From an uncultured Chlorobiales bacterium (GTDB lineage: Bacteria; Bacteroidota; Chlorobiia; Chlorobiales; Chlorobiaceae): DNA of 45,621 nt. A program made the translations under genes and the position numbers. A model generated the notes under the pieces. The model was given only the letters and a program-made list of their open reading frames with translations. It had not been told where the DNA came from and did no database searches. Shown here in pieces: positions 25,794 through 34,522 of this stretch. Numbering within the stretch: position 1 is the first letter of the stretch; each line of letters starts with the position of its first letter. Where the stretch lies: the NCBI GenBank assembly GCA_903929135.1, contig CAIYTH010000026.1, positions 1 to 45,621 of the forward strand, given 5' to 3'.

Positions 25794-26234
25794 ATGTCAC
25801 CGGGAAAATCGTTCGTCTTTAACTACATGGCCTTGATGGCACTTCTGGCTGCGATGGCGTCGGCTGGTGCCTGCATGCCGGCCTCGACTCGCGCACACAA
25901 TAAATCTTCCGCCATGGCGCAGATGCTCACTGAATCGGATAACAACCGGAAGTTGTCGATCCACTCCGGCGACACGATGCGGATTACCCTTCCGGAGAAT
26001 GCGACCACCGGTTACCGCTGGCAGATCGACCGCTGCGAGCGGGACATTGTGGGCGTCGTTGCCGAAGATCCACAGTATACCTCGACAGTCGTCGGCTCGG
26101 GCGGCCATGTCGAATTTGTGCTGCAGGGCAGAAAACCCGGAGTCTGTGAGATCGCGCTCAAGCAATGGCGTTCATGGGAGGGAGACACCTCGGTCATCGC
26201 CCGGTTCCGCCTGTACGTGACCGTCCTTCCTTAG
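25794..26234 (+). CDS. Chagasin-type (I42) cysteine peptidase inhibitor, exported
   Basis: The start is taken as ATG 25794; a TTG at 25779 is also in frame. This gives 146 residues. An N-terminal hydrophobic stretch ends in SAGAC (Cys27), a possible lipoprotein site. The three inhibitor loops of the chagasin/ICP family are visible: NATTGYRW (69-76), GSGGHVEF (101-108) and KQWRSWEG (123-130). In the known inhibitors these wedge into the active site of papain-like enzymes. The gene lies 63 nt after a papain-like peptidase gene. The inhibitor appears exported while the peptidase lacks an obvious signal peptide, which needs explaining. Confidence 0.87.
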   Translation: MSPGKSFVFNYMALMALLAAMASAGACMPASTRAHNKSSAMAQMLTESDNNRKLSIHSGDTMRITLPENATTGYRWQIDRCERDIVGVVAEDPQYTSTVVGSGGHVEFVLQGRKPGVCEIALKQWRSWEGDTSVIARFRLYVTVLP

Positions 26235-26468
26235 CCGCGCCTGAGGCTCGGCTATGCCCGACAGCGATTTTCGGTTGGCGTGTGCTTATTTCAGGTGAAA
26301 TCAGGCATCAGCCGGGCTTTGAGCATGAAATATCCCCGCGTTAGTCATAAATTATGGTGAAGGTGCTGAAGTCGACGGACTTCTTCGTCACTCTTTCGAC
26401 CAGTCCGGGCGATGAGCTGTTTCACTCCTCATGGCCCTGCGTTATTGCAGTAACGAGTTGTATCCCTC

Positions 26469-27464
26469 ATGAACCTGACCCTTCCCCTCAAGATAGCCGG
26501 CCTTGGCCGATACCTGCCTTCCCGCGTCGTGCGGAGTGCCGAGATTGAAACGCTTTGCGGACTTCCCGAGGGGTGGGTCGAGCACAGGAACGGGGTCCGC
26601 GAGCGCCGATGGGTGACCTCGGAAACCTCGTCGTTCATGGCTGCTCAGGCGGCTCTCGAAGCGCTCGGCGAGGCTGGCCTCGAACCGGGTGAACTCGATC
26701 TTGTCATCAATGCGTCGGGCACCGCCGAACAGGCCATTCCCGATACCGGCGCGCTGATCCAGCGTGAACTCGGTCTCGGCAGGTCGGGCATCCCCGCCAT
26801 GTCGGTTCACACCACCTGCCTGAGTTTCATCACAGCCCTCGAAGTCGCAGCGCACTTCCTCTCCTCCGGACGGTTCGGCAGGATTCTCGTCGCCAGCTCG
26901 GACATCTCGTCGTGCGGGATCGACCTGAAACAGCCTGAGTCGGCAAGCCTCGTGGGCGATGCGGCCGCAGCCGTCGTCCTGACAAGGCCTGAAGCCGGGG
27001 AGCTTTCGGGGATCTGTAATGTGCATTTCCGGACCTATGGCGACGGCGCTTACCTGACCTCGATCATGGGCGGCGGTTCAGCCCGGCATCCACACAAGCC
27101 GGGACACGACCCGGGCGACGATCTTTTCCGGATGGATGGTCCTGCCGTGCTTCGCATGGTGAGGCAGTTCGACGAGGCCTTTCTCGAAGAGCTGTATCCC
27201 GGATTGTCGACAAGCCTGGCAGATATCGACCTCGTCGTGCCCCATCAGTCGAGCAGGGTCGGCCTGCAGCTGCTTCAGCGTTACGGATGGCCGGAAGCTT
27301 CGATCGTTCGTACCCTCGGCGAGCTCGGCAACTGCGTTGCGGCCTCCATACCGGCGACCCTCTATGACGCGGTGCGGTGCGGGCGGGTGAATCGTGGCGA
27401 TAAAGTGCTGCTCGTCGGGACCGGAGCCGGACTTTCCCTTGGAGGGCTGGTCCTGGTCTATTGA
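26469..27464 (+). CDS. 3-oxoacyl-ACP synthase III-like (FabH/OleA-like) enzyme
   Basis: This 331-residue thiolase-fold condensing enzyme has the triad C117 (SVHTTCLSF), H259 (VVPHQSS) and N288 (LGNCVAASIP). The early SGTAEQAIPDTGALIQ stretch and the GDAAAAVVL motif are of the FabH/OleA group. It is not in a fab operon. Instead it is followed after 41 nt by an NAD-dependent reductase of the OleD/3-beta-HSD type. OleA joins two acyl chains and OleD reduces the resulting ketoacid, so a head-to-head hydrocarbon or ketone pathway is one possibility. FabH-like initiation of a special lipid is another. OleB and OleC are absent nearby. Confidence 0.85.
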   Translation: MNLTLPLKIAGLGRYLPSRVVRSAEIETLCGLPEGWVEHRNGVRERRWVTSETSSFMAAQAALEALGEAGLEPGELDLVINASGTAEQAIPDTGALIQRELGLGRSGIPAMSVHTTCLSFITALEVAAHFLSSGRFGRILVASSDISSCGIDLKQPESASLVGDAAAAVVLTRPEAGELSGICNVHFRTYGDGAYLTSIMGGGSARHPHKPGHDPGDDLFRMDGPAVLRMVRQFDEAFLEELYPGLSTSLADIDLVVPHQSSRVGLQLLQRYGWPEASIVRTLGELGNCVAASIPATLYDAVRCGRVNRGDKVLLVGTGAGLSLGGLVLVY

Positions 27465-27505
27465 TGGCAGTCAAAGCTATCGAACAATCAAAGGAGGTGT
27501 TCTGT

Positions 27506-28513
27506 ATGGACAAAACCGCACTGGTGACCGGAGCTTCCGGCTTCATCGGCTCCCATCTGGTGACCCGTTGCCTGCGCGACGGGTATCGCGTCAAGGCCCT
27601 CGTCCGCAAGGGCAACCCGCGCATAGCGGAACTCGGTCGCTCGGGTGTCGAGGTAGTCGAAGGCGATGTGCGGGACGATGCCTCCGTGGATGCCGCCGTG
27701 CAAGGGTGCGGAGCAGTGTTCCATGCCGCCGCGCTCACTTCGGACTGGGGCCCGTTGCAGGAGTTCGTCGACATCAATGTCGGCGGTACACGCCGGGTGT
27801 GCGCCGCCGCCTTGCGCCACGGTATCGGCCGGATGGTCCACATCAGTTCGTTCGAATGTTTCCCGCATTACCGGCTCGACCGCGTCGACGAGACTACTCC
27901 CTTCGCTCCGAGGGGCGCCTCCTACGCGGACACGAAGATCGGCAGTACCCGAGAGGCCTGGGCCGCTTCGGAGCGAGGCCTTCCTGTCAGCGTGCTCCAT
28001 CCCGTCTGGGTCTACGGCCCCGGCGACCGGACGCTTTTTCCGCTGCTCGCCGACGGCATCCGCCGCCGCCAGATGTTCTACTGGACCCGCAACGCCCGGA
28101 TGAGCCTCGTCTACATCGACAACCTCGTCGACCTCTGCATGCTTGCCGCCGAAACCCCGGAAGCCGTCGGGCAGGCGTTCCTGGCCTGCGACGAAGAGCC
28201 CGCCACGTTCGAGCAGTTCTGCGGCTGGATCTCCGACGGCATTGGTTGCAGGCCCCCATCCCTGTACCTGCCCTATGGTCTCGTCGATGTCCTGGCCGGT
28301 GTCATGGAGGCGGCATACAGGATCGCCCGGAGCCGTCAGCGTCCGATGATCACCAGGCAGGCGGTCGAGTTGCTCGCATCCCGCGCCGTCATCGATTGCT
28401 CGAAGGCGAGAAAGATGCTCGGCTGGAGGAGCGAGGTGCGTCAGGACGACGGAATCCGTCTCACGCTTGACTGGCTCAAGACGGTCGACCCCCGTGAATG
28501 GAAGATGAAATAA
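27506..28513 (+). CDS. NAD(P)-dependent epimerase/dehydratase, OleD/3-beta-HSD-like
   Basis: ATG 27506 is set by AAAGGAGGTG 5 nt upstream. This gives a 335-residue extended SDR enzyme. The nucleotide-binding TGASGFIGSH is at residues 8-17, HAAALTSDWG is at 73-82, and the catalytic Y140xxxK144 lies in ASYADTKIGS. The tryptophan-containing stretch after HAAA and the VWVYGPGD motif are seen in OleD, sterol dehydrogenase and hopanoid-associated epimerase (HpnA) groups, and I cannot separate these by eye. It is coupled to the FabH/OleA-like gene upstream, so a beta-keto substrate made by that enzyme is plausible. The cobalamin riboswitch follows. Confidence 0.85.
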   Translation: MDKTALVTGASGFIGSHLVTRCLRDGYRVKALVRKGNPRIAELGRSGVEVVEGDVRDDASVDAAVQGCGAVFHAAALTSDWGPLQEFVDINVGGTRRVCAAALRHGIGRMVHISSFECFPHYRLDRVDETTPFAPRGASYADTKIGSTREAWAASERGLPVSVLHPVWVYGPGDRTLFPLLADGIRRRQMFYWTRNARMSLVYIDNLVDLCMLAAETPEAVGQAFLACDEEPATFEQFCGWISDGIGCRPPSLYLPYGLVDVLAGVMEAAYRIARSRQRPMITRQAVELLASRAVIDCSKARKMLGWRSEVRQDDGIRLTLDWLKTVDPREWKMK

Positions 28514-28587
28514 TTACGTCAGGAAAAATTTTTCCCAGGCCGTTGACGCGCCCGAAAAAAATCGTTACACTTCAGAAGTTCTTTATG

Positions 28588-28842
28588 CATGCCGGTGCCG
28601 GATGTACGCATCCGGATAATAGGGAAGTACGTGAGAATCGTACACTGTGCCCGCAACTGCAGGACGGTATGCCGCGCGACGAAACGGACAGCTCTGTCCG
28701 CTATTCGCAGCGGCTGGATGAGCAGACACTCTGCCGAACCCCCATGAAAATCCACGGGGAAGGCAGGGGAAGTATGCCTCCGCACCAAGGTTGACGCTTC
28801 CAGAAGCGTCGCCGTCCATAGTCAGGAGACCTGCCGGTCATG
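28588..28842 (+). promoter_or_regulatory. Cobalamin (B12) riboswitch
   Basis: The conserved elements occur in order: GCCGGTGCCGG near 28591, AATAGGGAAG (28618-28627) with GTGAGAATC following, TGCCCGCAACTGCA (28648-28661), and the B12 box AGTCAGGAGACCTGCC at 28820-28835. The outer stem pairs CATGCCGG (28588-28595) with CCGGTCATG (28834-28842), with one bulged base. It precedes the adenosylcobalamin-dependent ribonucleotide reductase by 240 nt. Between them are a 7-bp hairpin (28918-28936, no T-run) and no convincing gene. Whether it controls transcription or translation cannot be read. Confidence 0.88.
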
Positions 28843-29081
28843 TTGTCGCCCATTGGCTTCGGGAAGAGAGCCAGGTGACCTTGTCGACTGACTTTTCCGA
28901 AAGCCTCCTGATACTTTTTTATCGGGTTTCGATAAAGCTATTTCTGCAGTTTTACGAGGTGTTTATATTACCCTTTACGTCATGCGACATGACTGCGGAT
29001 CGTTTGCTTTCGGAAAGGATAAGTTGCTATTGTAAAGGCATTTACCTCTCACAAACCTTTTACTGACTTCGGAGACCTCCC

Positions 29082-32000
29082 ATGAAAATTTCCCGCTTGT
29101 TCACCACGCCCGGACAAAACGTTTACGACCGTTTCGAGTACACCCAGAGAACCTCGGTGCTCCGCAACCCCGATGGTTCGAAGGTCTTCGAAATGAACGA
29201 TGTCGAAGTGCCGGTTTCGTGGTCGCAGGTCGCATCCGACATCCTTGCGCAGAAATATTTCCGCAAGACAGGTGTGCCCCAACGCGACGAGAACGGGGAG
29301 CTCATGATCGACTCCGAAGGACGTCCGGTTACCGGCAGCGAAAACTCCATCAAGCAGGTTGTGCATCGCATGGTCGGATGCTGGAGGGCATGGGGAGAGC
29401 AGTATCGCTACTTCGACACCGCCGATGACGCCCAGGCGTTTTATGACGAGGTCGCCTACATGCTGCTTGCGCAGATGGCTGCCCCGAACTCCCCCCAGTG
29501 GTTCAACACCGGCCTCAAGTTCGCCTATGAAATCGACGGTCCTGCCCAGGGGCATTTTTACGTCGACCAGAAGTCAGGCGAGACCCGCGAGTCCGAAGAC
29601 GCCTACAGCCGTCCGCAGGCCCACGCCTGCTTCATCCAGTCCGTCAACGACGACCTGGTCAACGAAGGCGGCATCTTCGACCTCGCCATCCGCGAAGCCA
29701 GGGTCTTCAAGTTCGGCAGCGGTTCCGGCACCAACTACTCGAACCTCAGGGGGTCAGGCGAGAAGCTCAGCGGCGGCGGCAGCTCCTCCGGCCTGATGAG
29801 TTTCCTGAAGATCTTCGATTCGGCTGCTGGCGCCATCAAGTCCGGCGGCACCACCCGACGCGCGGCCAAGATGGTGATCATCGACATCGACCATCCCGAC
29901 ATCGAGAAGTTCATCGAGTGGAAGGCCAAGGAGGAGGACAAGGTCGCCTCGATGGTCACCGGCTCCAAGATCTGCTCGAAGTTCCTGAAGGCCATCCTCT
30001 CCGAGGCCCTCGAGAGCGGCACCGACCGCCAGGACAACCCGGCCCTCGACAAGCTCATCCACAACGCCCTGCACCGCGGCGTGCCCATGAGCTACATCCT
30101 CCGCGTGCTTGCCCTCGTCGAGCAGGGGTACACCTCCCTCGACTTCGACGAGTACGACTCGCACTACGAATCCGAAGCCTACGCGACCGTCGGTGGCCAG
30201 AACTCCAACAACAGCGTCCGCGTGACCAACGCCTTCATGAAGGCCGTGCAGAACGACGACATCTGGGTGCTGCGCGAACGCACCACCGGCAAGGACTCGA
30301 AAGCCGTGCGCGCCCGCGACCTCTGGGAAAAGATCGTCATGAGCGCCTGGAAATGCGCCGACCCCGGCCTGCAGTTCGACACGACCATCAACGAATGGCA
30401 CACCTGCCCGAAGAGCGGCCGCATCAACGCCAGCAACCCGTGCTCCGAGTACATGTTCCTCGACGACACGGCCTGCAACCTGGCCAGCCTCAACCTGGCC
30501 CACGTCCTCAACGAGGGGAGCGGCAAGATCATGATCTCCGAACTGCTCCACGCTTCGGCCCTCTGGACGGTCGTGCTCGAGATCTCGGTACTCATGGCCC
30601 ATTTCCCGTCGAAGGAGATCGCCCGCCTGAGCTACGAGTTCAGGACGCTCGGCCTCGGCTTCGCCAACATGGGCCGCCTGCTTATGGTGCTGGGAATCCC
30701 GTACGATTCGCCGAGGGCGCTCGCCATCGCCGGCGCCATTTCGGCCCTCATGACCGGACAGGCCTACGTCACCTCGGCCGAGATGGCCAAGGACCTCGGC
30801 GCCTTCGCCCGCTACCGTGAGAACAGCGAGGACATGCTCCGCGTCATCCGCAACCACCAGCGTGCGGCACACAACAGCTCCGAAGAGGAGTACGAGGGAC
30901 TCGTCGTCAAGCCCCGCGGCATCGACTCCGAATATTGCCCGAAAGATCTCTTCGAAGCGGCCGGCAAGGTCTGGGACGAAGCGCTGAAGAAAGGCAAGAA
31001 GCACGGCTTCCGCAACGCGCAGGTCAGCGTGATCGCTCCTACCGGCACCATCGGCCTCGTCATGGATTGCGACACCACCGGCATCGAGCCCGAGTTCGCC
31101 ATCGTCAAGTTCAAGAAACTCGCCGGCGGCGGCTACTTCAAGATCGTCAACCAGTCGGTGCACAAGGCGCTCAACCGCCTCGGCTACACCGACGCCCAGA
31201 TCGAGGAGATCGAAAGGTACTGCAAGGGACACGGCACCCTCAGGGGATGCCCCGGCATCAACCAGCAGTGGCTCAAGAGCCGCGGCTTCACCGACGACAA
31301 GCTCGAGGCGATCGAGAAGCAGCTCGAAGGGGTGTTCGACATCCGTTTCGCCTTCAACAAGTGGATCGTCGGCGAAGAGTTTTGCCATTCGCTCGGTTTC
31401 ACCGAGGCTGACCTGAACGACCCGTCGTTCGACATGCTCATCGCCCTCGGCGCCACGCCCGAGGACGTCGAGGCGGCCAACGACTACGTCTGCGGCACCA
31501 TGACCATAGAAGGCGCGCCGCACCTGAAGGACGAGCACCTGCCGGTGTTCGACTGCGCCAGCACCTGCGGCCGCAAGGGACTCCGGTACATCAACCACAT
31601 GGCCCACGTGCACATGATGTCCGCCGTGCAGCCCTTCATTTCCGGCGCCATCTCCAAGACGGTCAACATGCCCGGAAGCGCCACGACCGTCGAGATCGGA
31701 GATGTCTACACTTCTGCCTGGCAGTCCATGGTCAAGGCCATCACCATCTACCGAGACGGTTCCAAGCTTTCGCAGCCGCTCAACATCTCCAGCATCTCCC
31801 CGCTCGACGAGGTGATCATGCTCGGCAACGAGGAGGACCTCGACGAGACCAAGGGACCGAAAGAGGTCCAGGAACGCATCGTCGAGCGAGTCTACCACCG
31901 CTCCGAGCGCCGACTGCTGCCCAAGCGCCGCAAGGGTTACATCCGCGAAGCCCACGTCGGTGGCCACAAGGTGTTCCTCAGGACCGGCGAGTACGAAGAC

Positions 32001-32537
32001 GGGTCGCTGGGAGAAATCTTCATCGACATGTACAAGGAGGGCGCCTCCTTCAAAGGCCTGCTGAACTGCTTCGCCGTGCTCGCCTCCAAGGCGCTCCAGT
32101 ACGGCATGCCGCTCGAAGAGCTGGTCGACAGCTTCACCTTCACCCGGTTCGAGCCGGCCGGTGCGGTGCAGGGCCACAACGCCATCAAGAACTCCACCTC
32201 GATCCTCGACTACGTGTTCCGCTCCATCGGCTACGACTACCTCGGCCGCAAGGACTTCGTGCACGTCAAGGCCGTCGACGAGGTGCCTGAAGTCGTGACC
32301 AAGAACGGCAACGGCAACGGAACGCACATTGCCAAGACGCACGAACCAGAGCTGGCCATCCACGCCATAGCCGCCCAGGCCGACGAGCACCACGCCGCCC
32401 TGCAGAGCCAGGTTGCCCAGGCAAGGGTGCAGGGCTACACCGGCGAACAGTGCGAGAACTGCGGCTCCATGAGGGTCAAGCAGAACGGCACCTGCAAGGT
32501 GTGCGATGACTGCGGCATGACCACCGGCTGCTCGTAA
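29082..32537 (+). CDS. nrdJ: Adenosylcobalamin-dependent (class II) ribonucleoside-diphosphate reductase
   Basis: This 1151-residue enzyme reduces ribonucleotides to deoxyribonucleotides using a radical generated from adenosylcobalamin. Active-site residues are visible: C183 in HACFIQS, and N452, C454 and E456 in ASNPCSEY. The conserved APTGTIGLVMDCDTTGIEPEF follows. The C-terminus is a Cys-rich, zinc-ribbon-like tail (CENCGSMRVK, CKVCDDCGMTTGCS) with the cysteines that re-reduce the active site. No NrdB or NrdG gene is adjacent, in line with class II. GGAG lies 8 nt before the ATG. A B12 riboswitch lies upstream and a strong terminator downstream. Confidence 0.96.
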   Translation: MKISRLFTTPGQNVYDRFEYTQRTSVLRNPDGSKVFEMNDVEVPVSWSQVASDILAQKYFRKTGVPQRDENGELMIDSEGRPVTGSENSIKQVVHRMVGCWRAWGEQYRYFDTADDAQAFYDEVAYMLLAQMAAPNSPQWFNTGLKFAYEIDGPAQGHFYVDQKSGETRESEDAYSRPQAHACFIQSVNDDLVNEGGIFDLAIREARVFKFGSGSGTNYSNLRGSGEKLSGGGSSSGLMSFLKIFDSAAGAIKSGGTTRRAAKMVIIDIDHPDIEKFIEWKAKEEDKVASMVTGSKICSKFLKAILSEALESGTDRQDNPALDKLIHNALHRGVPMSYILRVLALVEQGYTSLDFDEYDSHYESEAYATVGGQNSNNSVRVTNAFMKAVQNDDIWVLRERTTGKDSKAVRARDLWEKIVMSAWKCADPGLQFDTTINEWHTCPKSGRINASNPCSEYMFLDDTACNLASLNLAHVLNEGSGKIMISELLHASALWTVVLEISVLMAHFPSKEIARLSYEFRTLGLGFANMGRLLMVLGIPYDSPRALAIAGAISALMTGQAYVTSAEMAKDLGAFARYRENSEDMLRVIRNHQRAAHNSSEEEYEGLVVKPRGIDSEYCPKDLFEAAGKVWDEALKKGKKHGFRNAQVSVIAPTGTIGLVMDCDTTGIEPEFAIVKFKKLAGGGYFKIVNQSVHKALNRLGYTDAQIEEIERYCKGHGTLRGCPGINQQWLKSRGFTDDKLEAIEKQLEGVFDIRFAFNKWIVGEEFCHSLGFTEADLNDPSFDMLIALGATPEDVEAANDYVCGTMTIEGAPHLKDEHLPVFDCASTCGRKGLRYINHMAHVHMMSAVQPFISGAISKTVNMPGSATTVEIGDVYTSAWQSMVKAITIYRDGSKLSQPLNISSISPLDEVIMLGNEEDLDETKGPKEVQERIVERVYHRSERRLLPKRRKGYIREAHVGGHKVFLRTGEYEDGSLGEIFIDMYKEGASFKGLLNCFAVLASKALQYGMPLEELVDSFTFTRFEPAGAVQGHNAIKNSTSILDYVFRSIGYDYLGRKDFVHVKAVDEVPEVVTKNGNGNGTHIAKTHEPELAIHAIAAQADEHHAALQSQVAQARVQGYTGEQCENCGSMRVKQNGTCKVCDDCGMTTGCS

Positions 32538-32562
32538 AACCTTCTTCTTTCTGTTTCATTGT

Positions 32563-32735
32563 CCCCGGGCTGAAGCCCGGGGCAATTGAAAACAATGTAA
32601 GAGCGCTGAATGTCCGTTGTCCCGACATGTCGGGACTCCTGAATCTGGGAGACTGAAGCCCGGGGCAAGTTGAATGTATGAGCGCTGAATGAAAGGAGGG
32701 TGGAATCCTTCCTGAAGATTTCCGGTTTTGAGCAG
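32563..32735. repeat. Dispersed GC-rich palindromic repeat, copy C (two units)
   Basis: CCCCGGGCTGAAGCCCGGGG at 32563-32582 is followed by CAATTGAAAACAATGTAAG and GCGCTGAATG. A second unit at 32651-32669 (GACTGAAGCCCGGGGCAAG) is followed by a similar GAGCGCTGAATG. A further palindrome, GTCCCGACATGTCGGGAC, lies between them near 32619-32636. The tail of unit two (CCTGAAGATTTCCGG near 32711) matches CCTGCAGATTTCCGG near 22581 in copy B. The repeat unit is therefore about 80-90 nt, larger than the palindrome alone. Confidence 0.8.
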
Positions 32736-32743
32736 GAGATATG

Positions 32744-32770
32744 AAAAAAGCCCCGGTTTCGGGGCTTTTT
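32744..32770. terminator. Bidirectional rho-independent terminator between nrdJ and ftsE
   Basis: AAAAAGCCCCG and CGGGGCTTTTT form an 11-bp stem with a GTTT loop, A-run on one side and T-run on the other. It can stop nrdJ transcription from the left and the convergent pdxA-ftsE transcript from the right. It lies about 207 nt after the nrdJ stop and 31 nt from the ftsE stop. Confidence 0.93.
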
Positions 32771-32800
32771 CTGTTTATGCGTTGTTCACTGAGAGGTTCT

Positions 32801-33511
32801 TCAGCCCTGTTCAGCGGCTTTGACGACAGGGCGCCAGCCGGTGGGGGCGGCTTCGATCGTGGTTTCGACGAGGTTCCGGTCGGTGATCAGGAGGGTCCTC
32901 GACGGGTAGTGGCGGACCAGCTCGTAGTCGTGGGTGCCGATGACGACGGTGATGCCCCTGGCGTTGATCTTCTTGAGGTATTCGAGGATCTCGATCGAGG
33001 TGTCGGGGTCGAGGTTGCCGGTGGGTTCGTCGGCGAGGATCGCGACGGGGTCGCCGACGAGAGCCCGGGCGATGGCCACCCGCTGCTGTTCGCCGCCGGA
33101 GAGCTCCTGCGGCATCTCCTTTGCCTTCTGTTCGAGGCCGACTTCACGCAGGGCTGTCATCACCTTGTCGTTGATGAGGGAGTCCTTCGTGCCGGTCACC
33201 TTCAGCACGAACGCCAGGTTGTCGTAGACGTTGCGGTCTTCGAGCAGCCGGAATTCCTGGAACACGATGCCGAGCTTGCGGCGCAGGAGGGCGATCTGCC
33301 GCTTTTTTATGCTCCTCGAGCTGAAGCCGCCGATAGAGATCTCTCCTTTCTTCGGCATGACCTCCATGTAGAGCGACTTGAGCAGTGTGGTCTTGCCGCT
33401 GCCGCTCCTGCCGACGATGTAGACCAGTTCGCCTGACTGGATCGAGAGGTTCAGGTTCGTGAAGATGGGCTTGTTCCGAAGCTCGATGTCGGTATTGGTG
33501 AATGCGATCAT
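32801..33511 (-). CDS. ftsE: FtsE-like ABC transporter ATP-binding protein
   Basis: This is an ATPase subunit of about 236 residues. Walker A is GRSGSGKTT, the ABC signature LSGGEQQR and Walker [10 protein letters not shown], with the H-loop in GTHDYELV. The closest family is FtsE, which with FtsX controls periplasmic murein hydrolases through EnvC-type activators. An EnvC-like gene lies elsewhere in this window at 8504. ATG 33511 fits the family N-terminus; a TTG at 33523 would overlap the pdxA stop by 4 nt (TTGA). FtsX is not adjacent, so LolD-like alternatives stay possible. Confidence 0.85.
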   Translation of the reverse strand: MIAFTNTDIELRNKPIFTNLNLSIQSGELVYIVGRSGSGKTTLLKSLYMEVMPKKGEISIGGFSSRSIKKRQIALLRRKLGIVFQEFRLLEDRNVYDNLAFVLKVTGTKDSLINDKVMTALREVGLEQKAKEMPQELSGGEQQRVAIARALVGDPVAILADEPTGNLDPDTSIEILEYLKKINARGITVVIGTHDYELVRHYPSRTLLITDRNLVETTIEAAPTGWRPVVKAAEQG

Positions 33512-33519
33512 GATGGAGG

Positions 33520-34521
33520 TCAATGATTGTTTGTTCTGTTGCGTGCGATGTCGGCGGCGAGCAGAGCCGCTTCATAAAAACTGCGTTCCGACGCCATGCC
33601 TTTGCCGGCCTTGTCGAATCCCGTGCCGTGGTCCGGGGATGTCCGTACGATCGGAAGGCCGAGCGTGACGTTGATGCCGGTGTCGAAGGCAAGCACCTTG
33701 AAGGGCAGCAGGCCCTGGTCGTGGTACATGGCGACCACGAGGTCGTAACCCCGCTGTTGTCCGGCGCCGAAGAACCCGTCGGCCGGGAAGGGGCCGTCGA
33801 TCTTCAGCTCTTTCGACAGCCGTTCGATGCAGGGGCGGATGACCGAGCCCTCTTCGTCGCCCATGACGCCGCCGTCCGAAGCGTGCGGGTTCAGGCCGAG
33901 CACGGCGATGGAGGGGTTGTCGAAGCGGAAGTCCTGCTGCATCCATCCGGCGAGGGAGGTGAAGTATCCGTTCAGGTCCATCGACCTGATCATGCCGGGC
34001 ACGGACGAGAGCGGTACGTGGATCGTGGCAAGCGCTACCTTCAGCCCCGAGACGGGGTCGACGAAGAGCATGACGGGCGAGGATACGCCGAAGAAGTCGC
34101 CGAGGAAGTCGGTATGGCCGGTGTTGCTGAACCCTGCGCGGGCTACCGCCTCCTTGTGGATCGGGGCGGTGACGAGGGCGTCGCAGAGTCCATCCCTGCA
34201 GAGCCCGGCGGCCGTTTCGAGCGCCTTCATGGCGATGGCTCCGGCCGTTTTCGAGATCGTGCCGGGTTCAATGGCCTCGGGTTCCCCGACGCTCAGCACG
34301 GGGAGCACACCCTTTTCGGGCGTCAAGCTGCCGACAGCGGAGATCGACTGGAGAGGTTCGATCCTTACCGGCAGGCCGAGCAGGTCGCGGTAGAATTCGA
34401 AAGCCCTGGCCGAACCGGTCGCGACAAAGACATGGCCTGTCTCCTGGAGCTTAGGGAGGCTCTTCAACAGGATTTCGGGGCCGATGCCGTGGATGTCGCC
34501 GGTCGTCAGGACAATGCGCAT
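33520..34521 (-). CDS. pdxA: 4-hydroxythreonine-4-phosphate dehydrogenase PdxA
   Basis: This 333-residue enzyme oxidises 4-phosphohydroxy-L-threonine on the DXP-dependent route to pyridoxal phosphate. Conserved segments are TTGDIHGIGPEI at the start, a SNTGHTDFLGDFFG metal/substrate region, GLNPHASDGGVMGDEE, VAMYHDQGLLPFK and RTSPDHGTGFDKAG, including the metal-binding histidines. It follows the DUF4293 gene by one base and slightly overlaps ftsE's possible TTG start, so the three are probably one transcript. Confidence 0.96.
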   Translation of the reverse strand: MRIVLTTGDIHGIGPEILLKSLPKLQETGHVFVATGSARAFEFYRDLLGLPVRIEPLQSISAVGSLTPEKGVLPVLSVGEPEAIEPGTISKTAGAIAMKALETAAGLCRDGLCDALVTAPIHKEAVARAGFSNTGHTDFLGDFFGVSSPVMLFVDPVSGLKVALATIHVPLSSVPGMIRSMDLNGYFTSLAGWMQQDFRFDNPSIAVLGLNPHASDGGVMGDEEGSVIRPCIERLSKELKIDGPFPADGFFGAGQQRGYDLVVAMYHDQGLLPFKVLAFDTGINVTLGLPIVRTSPDHGTGFDKAGKGMASERSFYEAALLAADIARNRTNNH

Positions 34522-34522
34522 G

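Noticed and set aside
28791-29066. A 91-codon frame between the riboswitch and nrdJ as a riboswitch-controlled gene
   Set aside because: It starts inside the riboswitch, has no ribosome binding site, and its product shows no transporter or cobalamin-related motif.
29754-32393. An 879-codon open frame antisense to the ribonucleotide reductase gene
   Set aside because: It is a shadow of a GC-rich, strongly biased coding sequence on the other strand. Its product is a low-complexity mix rich in Val, Gly, Asp, Glu and His with no family motif, while the plus-strand frame has full catalytic motifs.
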